From Limnohabitans sp. (lineage in GTDB: Bacteria; Pseudomonadota; Gammaproteobacteria; Burkholderiales; Burkholderiaceae_C): a stretch of DNA of 5,710 bases. A program made the translations under genes and the position numbers. The stretch's first letter is position 1; the number at the start of each line of letters is the position of its first letter. Positions 1 to 5,388 of the stretch are shown in pieces. The DNA lies in NCBI GenBank assembly GCA_015657605.1, contig JACDQO010000491.1, positions 1 through 5,710 of the forward strand, in the 5' to 3' direction. The notes under the pieces are model-generated. The model saw nothing but the letters and a program-made list of their open reading frames with translations, had not been told where the DNA came from and ran no database searches.

Positions 1-71
1 GACTCGAACTCGCACAGCTTTCGCCACTACCCCCTCAAGATAGCGTGTCTACCAATTTCCACCACGACGGC
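1..71 (-). tRNA. tRNA-Leu (anticodon GAG), 3' end cut off by the window
   Basis: Read on the minus strand, the sequence starts GCCGTCGTGG at 71 and folds as a class II tRNA. The D arm contains AAATTGGTAGA. The anticodon stem CTATC/GGTAG (43-39 and 31-27) encloses the loop TTGAGGG, giving anticodon GAG at 36-34, which reads CUC and CUU leucine codons. A long variable arm, TGGCGAAAGCTG, is typical of tRNA-Leu. The T arm GCGAG-TTCGAGT begins, but its 3' half, the 3' acceptor strand and the CCA end lie beyond position 1. In Burkholderiales a tRNA-Leu commonly sits between secG and nuoA, which fits the order here; nuoA itself is not visible. Identity is sure; only the missing 3' end is unseen. Confidence 0.95.
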
Positions 72-226
72 TGGATACACAAGATCGGTTTGCATGAGGT
101 GCACCTTGAGTGCGTGTCGCTCGCCGAACAGACTCTGATTTTACTCTGAAAAAAGTCCCATTTCCTTCAACAAAGCTGCAAATTTGTGCACAGCAGCAAA
201 GCCCATCACAGACCGACTGTGTAGGC
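72..226 (-). other. secG to tRNA-Leu intergenic spacer
   Basis: These 155 bases lie between the secG stop and the 5' end of the tRNA, and I see no credible gene. A possible -10 box, TAAAAT, lies on the minus strand at 143-138. It is flanked by a direct repeat (ACTCTG on the plus strand at 132-137 and 143-148) and sits about 65 bases before the tRNA. No good -35 box is found at 16-18 bases, so a promoter here is only a guess. A perfect 10-base palindrome, AGGTGCACCT, occupies 97-106. The tRNA may equally be transcribed by read-through from secG and processed out. Confidence 0.4.
204..226 (-). terminator. weak hairpin just after secG
   Basis: Directly after the secG stop the minus-strand RNA can pair CACAG with CTGUG around the loop UCGGU (207-221). 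An outer GCC/GGC pairing is possible across a small internal loop. Only a short U stretch follows (UUUGCUGCU), so efficient termination is doubtful. It could instead be a 3'-end or processing hairpin between secG and the tRNA. Confidence 0.25.
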
Positions 227-613
227 TTATTTCGCAGGAATTGCAGGGGGCACACTCTTGTCAGCAGCGGGTGCAGGCGTGTTGCCAGGGATCTGTGCAG
301 CAGGGCTGGCGTCAACTGGTGCAGCCGGCGTGTTGACCGTGGCGCCTTCCAAGACGCTACCGGACGATGTGGGCGTCAGATTGCCGAAGTAGGCCAAGGA
401 CAAGGTGCATGCAAAGAACACAAAAGCCAACACCGCCGTGGTCCTGGACATGAAATTGGCACCACCCGTGGCACCAAACAAACTGCCCGAACCACTGCTG
501 CCAAAAGCCGCACCCATGTCAGCACCCTTGCCGTGCTGGATCAGGATCAAGCCAATCATGGCCAAGGCCGACAACATTTGAACCACCAAAATCAAAGTCA
601 ACATCACGCTCAT
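227..613 (-). CDS. secG: SecG, preprotein translocase subunit
   Basis: SecG is the small inner-membrane subunit of the SecYEG channel, where it assists SecA-driven protein export. The 128-residue product has the family layout. A first membrane segment covers about residues 3-25 (MLTLILVVQMLSALAMIGLI). The conserved cytoplasmic loop QHGKGADMG (26-34) follows with a Gly/Ser-rich stretch (GSSGSGSLFG). A second membrane segment lies at about 58-76 (AVLAFVFFACTLSLAYFG). The tail after residue 80 is rich in Pro, Ala, Ser and Thr and looks disordered, as is common in betaproteobacterial SecG. The ATG at 613 is preceded by GGAGA at 624-620 with a six-base spacer, which supports this start. The gene begins 39 bases after the tpiA stop, so co-transcription is likely. 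Confidence 0.95.
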   Translation of the reverse strand: MSVMLTLILVVQMLSALAMIGLILIQHGKGADMGAAFGSSGSGSLFGATGGANFMSRTTAVLAFVFFACTLSLAYFGNLTPTSSGSVLEGATVNTPAAPVDASPAAQIPGNTPAPAADKSVPPAIPAK

Positions 614-652
614 CAGAGTTCTCCGAAAAATCTAGAAAAAGTCATTGAAAGC

Positions 653-1405
653 TCAACGCGAAGCGGCTTTCAGCAAGGATAAAAAATCAGGCGCCTTGAG
701 TGATGCACCGCCGATCAAGCCACCATCCACATCGGGCTGGGCCAACAATTCGGCGGCATTGTGGGCCGTCATGCTGCCACCATACAAAACCGCAACACGA
801 TCGGCATGCGAAGAAGCCGCCAACAACTGGGTTCGCAAAACAGCGTGCACTTGCTGGGCCTGCTCAGGGGATGCCGTGAGGCCCGTGCCAATCGCCCAAA
901 CGGGCTCATAAGCCACCACGATTTCGCTGATGCAATGGCCATTGGCTTGGATCACTGCAGCCAGTTGACGCTTGACCACCGCCTCGGTCTGACCGGCTTC
1001 ACGTTCAGCCAAACTTTCGCCGACACACACAATGGGCGTGATGCCAGCGGCCAGTGCACGCTGCACTTTGGCTGCCACCAAGGCGTCTGTCTCGGCATGA
1101 AAGAGGCGACGCTCAGAATGGCCCACGATGCAGTAACGCACCGAAAAGTCACGCAGCATCTGAGCGGAAACCTCGCCCGTGTAGGCGCCTGCATCGTGAG
1201 CGGAAAGATCTTGCGCGCCCAACTCCACCGGTGAAGCGGCCAACAAGGCCTGCATTTGAGCCAAGTAAACAGCCGGCACACACAAGGCAGCACGGCAAGC
1301 AAGCCCTGACACCTGCGCCGTCAGCTCAGCGACAAAAGCTGCATTGGTCGACAAATCGCCATGCATCTTCCAGTTGCCGACCATCAACTTGGGAGGCTTG
1401 CTCAT
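653..1405 (-). CDS. tpiA: Triosephosphate isomerase
   Basis: The enzyme interconverts dihydroxyacetone phosphate and glyceraldehyde 3-phosphate in cytosolic glycolysis and gluconeogenesis. The 250-residue product is of normal length for the TIM-barrel family and all key residues are visible. Lys13 lies in GNWKMHG, the catalytic His96 in YCIVGHSERR, and the catalytic Glu167 in AYEPVWAIGTG, which also starts the flexible loop 6. The phosphate-binding loops are LYGGSM (207-212) and DGGLIGGASL (227-236). I chose the ATG at 1405 because it matches the family N-terminus and overlaps the upstream oxidoreductase stop by one base (TGATG), suggesting translational coupling. An in-frame TTG at 1411 would add two residues. 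No strong Shine-Dalgarno is seen, only a GGTGGTG stretch just upstream. secG follows after 39 bases. Confidence 0.97.
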   Translation of the reverse strand: MSKPPKLMVGNWKMHGDLSTNAAFVAELTAQVSGLACRAALCVPAVYLAQMQALLAASPVELGAQDLSAHDAGAYTGEVSAQMLRDFSVRYCIVGHSERRLFHAETDALVAAKVQRALAAGITPIVCVGESLAEREAGQTEAVVKRQLAAVIQANGHCISEIVVAYEPVWAIGTGLTASPEQAQQVHAVLRTQLLAASSHADRVAVLYGGSMTAHNAAELLAQPDVDGGLIGGASLKAPDFLSLLKAASR

Positions 1406-2415
1406 CACCAAGTCACCACCAATTTACCGATGTGCTGGTTACTCTCCATCAGGGCGTGCGCTTGCGCCGCACCCGATGGCAGATCGCCCGCCACATCCAT
1501 GGCGCCAAACACACTGTGAATGACCGGCTTGATGCGGCCTGACTCGATCCAAGGCCAAACAGTTTTGCGCAAGGACTGGGCAATGTCCGCCTTGAACGCC
1601 ACGGGACGCGGCCGCAGCGTGGAGCCCGTGATGGTCAAACGCCGGCGCAGCACCATACCGGCATTGAACTCGCTCTTGACGCCGCCTTGCACCGCGATGA
1701 TGACCAAACGACCATCCTCAGCCAAAGCTTCGACTTCGCGGGCCACATAGTCACCAGCGACCATGTCCAAAATCACATTCACGCCCACACCACCTGTGAT
1801 GCGCTTGGCCTCGGCCACGAAATCGGTGGTTTTGTAATTGATGGCGTGGTCAGCACCCAAGGCCAGGCAAGCCTGGCATTTTTCGTCAGAACCGGCCGTC
1901 ACGATCACCGTCGCACCGGCAGCCTTGGCCATTTGGATGGCTGTCACGCCAATGCCGCTGGTGCCGCCCTGAATCAACAAGGTCTCACCCGCTTGCAAAC
2001 GACCACGGTCAAACACATTGCTCCACACGGTGAAGAAGGTTTCGGGCAGCGAAGCGGCTTCGGTGTCCGTCAGGCCCTTGGGCACGGGCAAACACTGGGC
2101 CACCGGGGCCACGCACAACTGCGCATAACCACCACCTGCCACCAAGGCGCACACACGGTCGCCCACTGAAAAACCCGCTTGGGCCATGGCGGCAGCATTG
2201 CCAGACACCACCACGCCCGCGACCTCCAGGCCGGGAATGTCCGAAGCACCCGGTGGCACAGGATAGTTGCCGGTGCGTTGCAGCACATCGGGGCGGTTGA
2301 TGCCGCTGGCCGAGACGCGAATGAGCAACTCCCCTGCCCCGGCCACGGGGTCGGGTCGGGAGCCGGGCACCAGCACCGCTGGGGCGCCGAAGCTTTGAAT
2401 TTCAATGACGTTCAT
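1405..2415 (-). CDS. NAD(P)H quinone oxidoreductase, PIG3-type, zinc-free MDR family
   Basis: The 336-residue protein belongs to the medium-chain dehydrogenase/reductase superfamily, in the quinone oxidoreductase branch (QOR/PIG3). Such enzymes reduce quinones or related carbonyl compounds with NADPH; the real substrate here is unknown. The N-terminal GroES-like domain contains GINRPDVLQRTGNYP (38-52) and PGLEVAGVV (61-69). The Rossmann nucleotide-binding domain carries IQGGTSGIGVTAIQMAKAAG (148-167), a GGxxGIG-type loop. The C-terminal catalytic fold ends in ALMESNQHIGKLV, a family hallmark. The cysteine-rich structural zinc site of alcohol dehydrogenases is absent. The ATG at 2415 gives the family N-terminus (MNVIEIQ); an in-frame GTG at 2451 would add 12 residues lying inside a hairpin and is unlikely. 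The stop shares one base with the tpiA start. An oxidoreductase of this type between pnp and tpiA is, from memory, a recurrent Burkholderiales arrangement. Confidence 0.93.
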   Translation of the reverse strand: MNVIEIQSFGAPAVLVPGSRPDPVAGAGELLIRVSASGINRPDVLQRTGNYPVPPGASDIPGLEVAGVVVSGNAAAMAQAGFSVGDRVCALVAGGGYAQLCVAPVAQCLPVPKGLTDTEAASLPETFFTVWSNVFDRGRLQAGETLLIQGGTSGIGVTAIQMAKAAGATVIVTAGSDEKCQACLALGADHAINYKTTDFVAEAKRITGGVGVNVILDMVAGDYVAREVEALAEDGRLVIIAVQGGVKSEFNAGMVLRRRLTITGSTLRPRPVAFKADIAQSLRKTVWPWIESGRIKPVIHSVFGAMDVAGDLPSGAAQAHALMESNQHIGKLVVTW

Positions 2416-2428
2416 GGTGAGTCCACGC

Positions 2429-2459
2429 GGTGTCAAGTGGTTGATGACCACCTGACACC
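2429..2459 (-). promoter_or_regulatory. Strong RNA hairpin between pnp and the oxidoreductase gene
   Basis: In the minus-strand transcript a 13-base arm, GGUGUCAGGUGGU, pairs along its whole length with ACCACUUGACACC. The pairing has a single G-U wobble and encloses the loop CAUCA. It starts 8 bases after the pnp stop and ends 13 bases before the oxidoreductase ATG. No U-tract follows, so it is not a classical intrinsic terminator. A 3'-end stabiliser, RNase processing site or modulator of the downstream start is more likely. The structure is seen directly; the role is inferred. Confidence 0.6.
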
Positions 2460-2467
2460 CACGTGAT

Positions 2468-2665
2468 TTACGCCTGTGCAGGACGGTCCAACAAAGCCTT
2501 CATCGACAACTTGATGCGGCCTTTTTCGTCGGTTTCCATGACCTTGACCTTGACGATCTGGCCTTCGCTCAGGTAGTCGGTCACTTTTTCAACACGCTCG
2601 TGGGCGATCTGGCTGATGTGCAGCAGACCATCTTGCGGCGACAGGTTGATCAGAGCACCGAAGTC
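2468..2665 (-). CDS. pnp: pnp segment 5: C-terminal S1 RNA-binding domain
   Basis: Translated in the frame ending at TAA 2470-2468, this stretch reads [20 protein letters not shown], then [20 protein letters not shown] and [19 protein letters not shown], ending RPAQA. This is the standard S1 fold of PNPase, with its typical [12 protein letters not shown] and RIKLSMKA motifs. It completes segment 4 once one base is restored. It has no start of its own. The C-terminal tail after S1 is very short. Confidence 0.85.
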   Translation of the reverse strand, partial: DFGALINLSPQDGLLHISQIAHERVEKVTDYLSEGQIVKVKVMETDEKGRIKLSMKALLDRPAQA

Positions 2666-3023
2666 AAGATCTTGGTCACTGGGCCTTCGTAGACCTTGCC
2701 GATTTCAACTTCAGCGGTGATCTGCTCGATGCGTTTCTTGGCAATCTCGGCCTTCTCGCCGTCGGTGGCCGCGATGGTGATCGTGCCGTCTTCGGAGATG
2801 TTGATTTGGCAGCCGGTCTCTTCGGTCAGGGCACGGATGGTCGCGCCGCCCTTGCCGATCACGTCACGGATTTTCTCGGGGTTGATCTTCATGGTGAAGA
2901 GCTTGGGTGCGAAGTCAGACACTTCGGTGTTGGCTTCGCTCATCGCTTCTTGCATCTTGCCCAGAATGTGCATGCGGGCTTCTTTGGCCTGGGCCAAAGC
3001 GACTTGCATGATTTCTTTGGTGA
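2665..3023 (-). CDS. pnp: pnp segment 4: end of catalytic core, KH domain, start of S1 domain
   Basis: The segment reads [20 protein letters not shown] and then the KH domain, [19 protein letters not shown], with the GxxG loop GKGG that contacts RNA. It goes on into the first strand of the S1 domain, [16 protein letters not shown] single missing C near 2665 (minus-strand TTGAC instead of TTGGAC) then throws the frame into a short unrelated tail that stops at 2650. Confidence 0.86.
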
Positions 3024-3095
3024 GTCGCCTTGGATCTTGATGTCCCATCTAGCAGCGCAGTCGATACCCGTGGGTGGTACCGGCGACCTTGAAGC

Positions 3096-3628
3096 TCCAT
3101 GTCGCCCAGGTGGTCTTCGTCACCCAAGATGTCGGTCAACACCGCAAAGCGGTTGTCTTCCTTGATCAGGCCCATGGCGATACCGGCCACGTGGGCTTTC
3201 ATCGGCACGCCAGCGTCCATCATCGACAAGCAGCCGCCGCAGACCGAAGCCATGGACGAAGAACCGTTCGATTCGGTGATTTCAGACACCACACGCACGG
3301 TGTAGGGGAACTCTTCTTTGCTCGGCAACACAGCGGCCAAAGCACGCTTGGCCAAACGGCCGTGGCCGATTTCGCGGCGCTTGGTGCTGCCCATGCGGCC
3401 CACTTCACCGGTGGCAAAGGGAGGCATGTTGTAGTGGAACATGAAGCGGTCTTCGAACTCACCAGCCAAAGCGTCAATGCGCTGTGCATCGCGCTCTGTG
3501 CCCAAGGTGGTGATGACCAAAGCCTGGGTTTCGCCACGTGTGAACAAGGCCGAGCCGTGGGTGCGGGGCAGCACGCTGTTGCGGATTTCAATGGGGCGCA
3601 CAGTGCGTGTGTCGCGGCCGTCAATGCG
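3096..3628 (-). CDS. pnp: pnp segment 3: second, catalytic RNase PH-like domain
   Basis: This segment begins [17 protein letters not shown] and contains [37 protein letters not shown] and the phosphate-binding serine loop [12 protein letters not shown]. It ends with the metal-binding acidic stretch [11 protein letters not shown]. The catalytic core is thus fully conserved. Both edges fall in indel clusters: four missing bases upstream (3628-3682) and seven extra bases downstream (3024-3095). The GTG at 3601 is an internal Val codon, not a real start. Confidence 0.87.
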
Positions 3629-3678
3629 GCGTCACCGGCCAAAATCTGGCTGCGCACGATGCGGCTTCGATTTCGACA

Positions 3679-4254
3679 TCAGCCGTCGAGCTTGACGCTG
3701 TCGAAGGCCACACCCTCTTCGGCCAAAGCCACTTTGACCGAAGCGTAGGCTTCGCGGCAAGCGTGAGTGCGGGCTTGCTTGTTGCGGATTTGGTAAGCAG
3801 CGCGCAGTTTTTCTTCGGCGAGTGATGCCAACTTAGATTCGAAAGCCGTGTCGCGGGCAGGCGCTTGCCAGTCCCAAACAGGCTTGCCGGCTTCGCGCAC
3901 CAGCTCGTGGATCGCGTTGATGGCAATCGCAGATTGCTCGTGGCCATAGACCACACCGCCCAACATGATTTCTTCGGACAGTTGCAGGGCTTCGGATTCA
4001 ACCATCAGCACAGCCGCTTCGGTACCGGCCACCACCAGGTCCATGACGCTGTCTTTGCGCTGGGTCTGGCCGGGGTTCAGCACGTATTCGCCATTGATGT
4101 AACCCACGCGAGCGGCGCCGATGGGGCCGTTGAACGGGATGCCCGAGATAGACAAGGCGGCAGACACAGCGATCATCGCGGCGATGTCGGCGTCGACTTC
4201 AGGGTTCAAAGACACGGTGTGGATGACCACATGCACGTCGTTGTAGAAACCTTC
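3679..4254 (-). CDS. pnp: pnp segment 2: rest of first RNase PH-like domain and helical linker
   Basis: This segment resumes with [20 protein letters not shown] and runs through [20 protein letters not shown], the conserved first-domain core. It continues with [11 protein letters not shown] and the helical linker that follows it. It ends at FDSVKLDG with an immediate TGA at 3681-3679. That stop arises because a C is missing: the expected reading after KLDG is a Leu-Met pair. A GTG at 4236 could look like a start to a gene finder but is the internal Val codon of NDVHVV. Confidence 0.85.
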   Translation of the reverse strand, partial: EGFYNDVHVVIHTVSLNPEVDADIAAMIAVSAALSISGIPFNGPIGAARVGYINGEYVLNPGQTQRKDSVMDLVVAGTEAAVLMVESEALQLSEEIMLGGVVYGHEQSAIAINAIHELVREAGKPVWDWQAPARDTAFESKLASLAEEKLRAAYQIRNKQARTHACREAYASVKVALAEEGVAFDSVKLDG

Positions 4255-4257
4255 GGG

Positions 4258-4573
4258 GGAACAAAGGACGGATCGGGCGGTCGATCAGACGGCTGGTCAG
4301 GGTCTCGTGCTCGCTGGGCTTGGCTTCACGCTTGAAGAAGCTGCCGGGGATCTTGCCTGCGGCGTAAGTCTTCTCGATGTAATCGACGGTGAGGGGGAAA
4401 AAGTCTTGACCGGCTTTGGCGATCTTGGAACCCACGACGGTGGCGAGCACCACGGTGCCTTCCATGTCGAGCAGCACAGCGCCGCCAGCTTGGCGAGCAA
4501 CTTCGCCAGTTTCCATCTTGACCGTGTGCTGGCCCCACTGGAAGGATTTGGTCACTTTGTTAAAAATAGACAT
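4258..4573 (-). CDS. pnp: pnp segment 1: N-terminal part of first RNase PH-like domain
   Basis: This readable segment begins [14 protein letters not shown] and contains [18 protein letters not shown] and the family motif [20 protein letters not shown]. It ends at [12 protein letters not shown]. There the expected continuation EGFYND is found one frame away, because the plus strand carries five G bases (4255-4259) where four are needed. If the genomic base count is really five, translation would run on into unrelated sequence and stop at 4199. Confidence 0.85.
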
Positions 4574-4643
4574 GTTCAGAACTCCTGAAAACAAAAGCGC
4601 ATGAGGCTGCACTGTGGGCCCGGAAGTTGACGCTCTGAACTCG

Positions 4644-4689
4644 ATGCCATTCCACAAAACCTTGGGTTGAAAGCCTTGTGGAATGACAC
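4644..4689 (-). promoter_or_regulatory. pnp leader hairpin, probable RNase III/PNPase autoregulatory element
   Basis: In the minus-strand RNA the arms CAUUCCACAAGGCUU and AAGGUUUUGUGGAAUG pair around the loop UCAACCC. Four further pairs extend the base (two are G-U), giving about 19 base pairs with one bulged G. It lies in the pnp 5' leader, about 70 bases upstream of the ATG at 4573 and shortly after the rpsO terminator. In E. coli the pnp leader carries a long hairpin that RNase III cuts, after which PNPase represses its own synthesis. Position and shape match that model; the function here is inferred. Confidence 0.65.
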
Positions 4690-4720
4690 AGCGCGAGATC
4701 GCCCTGACAAATTCCGAAGA

Positions 4721-4766
4721 AAAAAAGAATAAAGCGCCTGAGCTAGTGAACTAACTCAGGCGCTTT
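4721..4766 (-). terminator. Intrinsic terminator after rpsO
   Basis: The minus-strand transcript forms a perfect 12-base-pair stem, AAAGCGCCUGAG with CUCAGGCGCUUU (plus-strand arms 4755-4766 and 4731-4742). A short inner UAG/CUA pairing caps it. The stem is followed by AUUCUUUUUU, a clear U-rich tract. It begins 16 bases after the rpsO stop. It separates rpsO from pnp, so pnp is expressed either by partial read-through or from a promoter of its own that I could not identify with confidence. Confidence 0.92.
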
Positions 4767-4782
4767 TCATCTGGAGAGACGA

Positions 4783-5049
4783 TTACTTGCGCAGGCCAAG
4801 TTTGGCGATCAGTGCAACGTAACGGTCAGCATCACGGGACTTGAGGTAGTCCAGCAGTTTGCGGCGACGGCTCACCATGCGCAGCAGACCGCGGCGACCG
4901 TGATGGTCTTTGGCGTGTGTTTTGAAGTGAGGTGTCAGCTCGTTGATGCGGGCTGTCAGCAAAGCCACTTGGACTTCTGGGGAGCCCGTGTCGTTGGCAG
5001 CACGTGCGTTGGCCTTGACGACCTCGGCCTTGATTGAAGATGCAATCAT
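4783..5049 (-). CDS. rpsO: 30S ribosomal protein S15
   Basis: S15 is a primary binder of 16S rRNA in the central domain of the small subunit and helps form intersubunit bridge B4. The 88-residue product matches the usual length (E. coli has 89). Family motifs are [16 protein letters not shown] (20-35) and [20 protein letters not shown] (47-66), the latter in the helical rRNA-binding region, ending IAKLGLRK. The ATG at 5049 is preceded by AAGGA at 5060-5056 with a six-base spacer. It is transcribed divergently from the cysI-like gene and ends in a strong terminator before pnp. rpsO next to pnp is a widely conserved pair. S15 represses its own translation through its leader in E. coli; the leader here holds a candidate hairpin. 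Confidence 0.98.
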   Translation of the reverse strand: MIASSIKAEVVKANARAANDTGSPEVQVALLTARINELTPHFKTHAKDHHGRRGLLRMVSRRRKLLDYLKSRDADRYVALIAKLGLRK

Positions 5050-5067
5050 GGTTTTTCCTTGTTGTTT

Positions 5068-5092
5068 CGCTGGATTCAGACGAATTTCAGCG
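5068..5092 (-). promoter_or_regulatory. Hairpin in the rpsO leader, candidate S15 control site
   Basis: Upstream of the rpsO Shine-Dalgarno the minus-strand RNA can pair CGCUG with CAGCG and, beyond a small AA/C internal loop, AUUC with GAAU around the loop GUCU. It ends 7 bases before AAGGA. S15 leaders in several bacteria hold S15-binding structures, though these differ between lineages. The structure is visible; S15 binding is a guess. Confidence 0.35.
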
Positions 5093-5160
5093 GGTTAATG
5101 ACTTGCGCCAACGGCCGGAAAAGCTGTGGGCGTGCGCTTTGCAAATCGCAAAACAGCCGG

Positions 5161-5188
5161 ATTATAGCCCGAAACCGCCTCATGACGG
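5161..5188 (-). promoter_or_regulatory. Probable sigma-70 promoter of rpsO
   Basis: A perfect TATAAT lies on the minus strand at 5166-5161. The best -35 match at a 16-base spacer is CCGTCA (5188-5183), which is poor. Transcription would start near 5154, leaving a leader of about 105 bases before the rpsO ATG. Correct orientation and distance support the call; the weak -35 is the main doubt. Confidence 0.7.
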
Positions 5189-5225
5189 CCGCAGTCAGCC
5201 CTTCTACAGGAGGTCACAGGCCCAC

Positions 5226-5300
5226 ATGACGCACCGAGCCTTGGCTTCTGCCAAGGATCATCAACTCTCTTATGCGGCAAAAGCATATATGCAAAACTAA
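5226..5300 (+). CDS. Possible 24-residue leader peptide ORF
   Basis: An ATG at 5226 opens a 24-codon frame beginning MTHRALASAKDHQ and ending AAKAYMQN before TAA at 5298-5300. A perfect AGGAGGT stands at 5208-5214, though the 11-base spacer is longer than ideal. It is in the direction of the cysI-like gene but ends about 135 bases before it and overlaps the presumed operator region. It contains no cysteine run that would suggest cysteine attenuation, and I recognise no family. It may be chance, since no promoter upstream of 5208 on the plus strand is evident. Confidence 0.2.
   Translation: MTHRALASAKDHQLSYAAKAYMQN
5239..5256. repeat. Perfect 7-base inverted repeat in the rpsO/cysI spacer
   Basis: CCTTGGC (5239-5245) and GCCAAGG (5250-5256) form a perfect inverted repeat with a TTCT loop. 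No T-run follows on either strand, so a terminator is unlikely. It lies between the rpsO promoter and the presumed cysI control region and could be a protein-binding dyad. Confidence 0.4.
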
Positions 5301-5347
5301 AAAGTCGTTTGTTTTGGAATAAGTGAGATCTACATTCGGTGCATGCA
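5271..5347 (+). promoter_or_regulatory. Presumed control region of the cysI-like gene
   Basis: This AT-richer stretch is dense in short symmetric elements. TATGC (5271-5275) is inverted as GCATA (5283-5287). GCATATATGC (5283-5292) is a perfect palindrome, and TGCATGCA (5340-5347) is another. A weak promoter can be drawn with TTGTTT at 5309-5314, a 16-base spacer and TACATT at 5331-5336. Sulfate-assimilation genes in proteobacteria are usually activated by the LysR-type regulators CysB or Cbl, whose sites are degenerate and AT-rich. Assignment to CysB is inference from the downstream gene, not from a recognised consensus. Confidence 0.4.
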
Positions 5348-5388
5348 TCTTCAAAAAACAGCATGAAACCTTTGGCTTGACCCGCAAG

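Larger units (their letters stand above)
2468..4573 (-). pseudogene. pnp: Polynucleotide phosphorylase gene, frame broken as sequenced
   Basis: PNPase degrades RNA 3' to 5' using phosphate, and works with RNase E or alone in bacterial mRNA decay. All domains are recognisable in order: first RNase PH-like domain, helical linker, second (catalytic) RNase PH-like domain, KH and S1 RNA-binding domains. They are spread over different frames by about 13 single-base indels, clustered at 3024-3095 (seven extra bases) and 3628-3682 (four missing), plus one extra G in 4255-4259 and one base missing at 2665. Undoing these gives 2103 bases, about 700 residues, close to the E. coli length of 711, with consensus residues throughout. 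The start ATG at 4573 (MSIFNKVTK) has AGGAG at 4586-4582, eight bases upstream. Neighbouring genes are intact and codon use does not look decayed. Sequencing or assembly error is likeliest; a very recent pseudogene is the alternative. Confidence 0.9.

Noticed and set aside
110..682. Plus-strand 190-codon open frame
   Set aside because: It lies antisense to secG and part of tpiA, has low-complexity Gln/His/Arg-rich composition and resembles no family. The opposite strand gives clear SecG.
2416..2451. GTG start at 2451 for the oxidoreductase
   Set aside because: The 12 extra residues come from the hairpin and do not resemble family sequences. The ATG at 2415 gives MNVIEIQ, as expected.
2429..2459. 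Calling the pnp-downstream hairpin an intrinsic terminator
   Set aside because: No U-tract follows the stem and the next gene starts 13 bases later in the same direction.
3074..3748. Plus-strand 224-codon open frame
   Set aside because: It is the antisense shadow of the pnp catalytic domain, His/Ala-rich, with no recognisable motif. The minus strand encodes conserved PNPase blocks.
2468..4573. Programmed frameshifting or RNA editing to produce PNPase
   Set aside because: It would need some 13 events of both signs in one gene, with no slippery-site pattern and no precedent in bacterial pnp. Sequence error explains it more simply.
4574..4657. Upstream TTG start adding 28 residues to PNPase
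   Set aside because: The extension would run through the leader hairpin. The ATG at 4573 has a good AGGAG and gives the family N-terminus.
4690..4740. A pnp promoter within or after the rpsO terminator
   Set aside because: TTAGTT with TATTCT at 17 bases, or a lone TTGTCA, can be drawn, but these matches are weak and overlap the terminator's U-tract.
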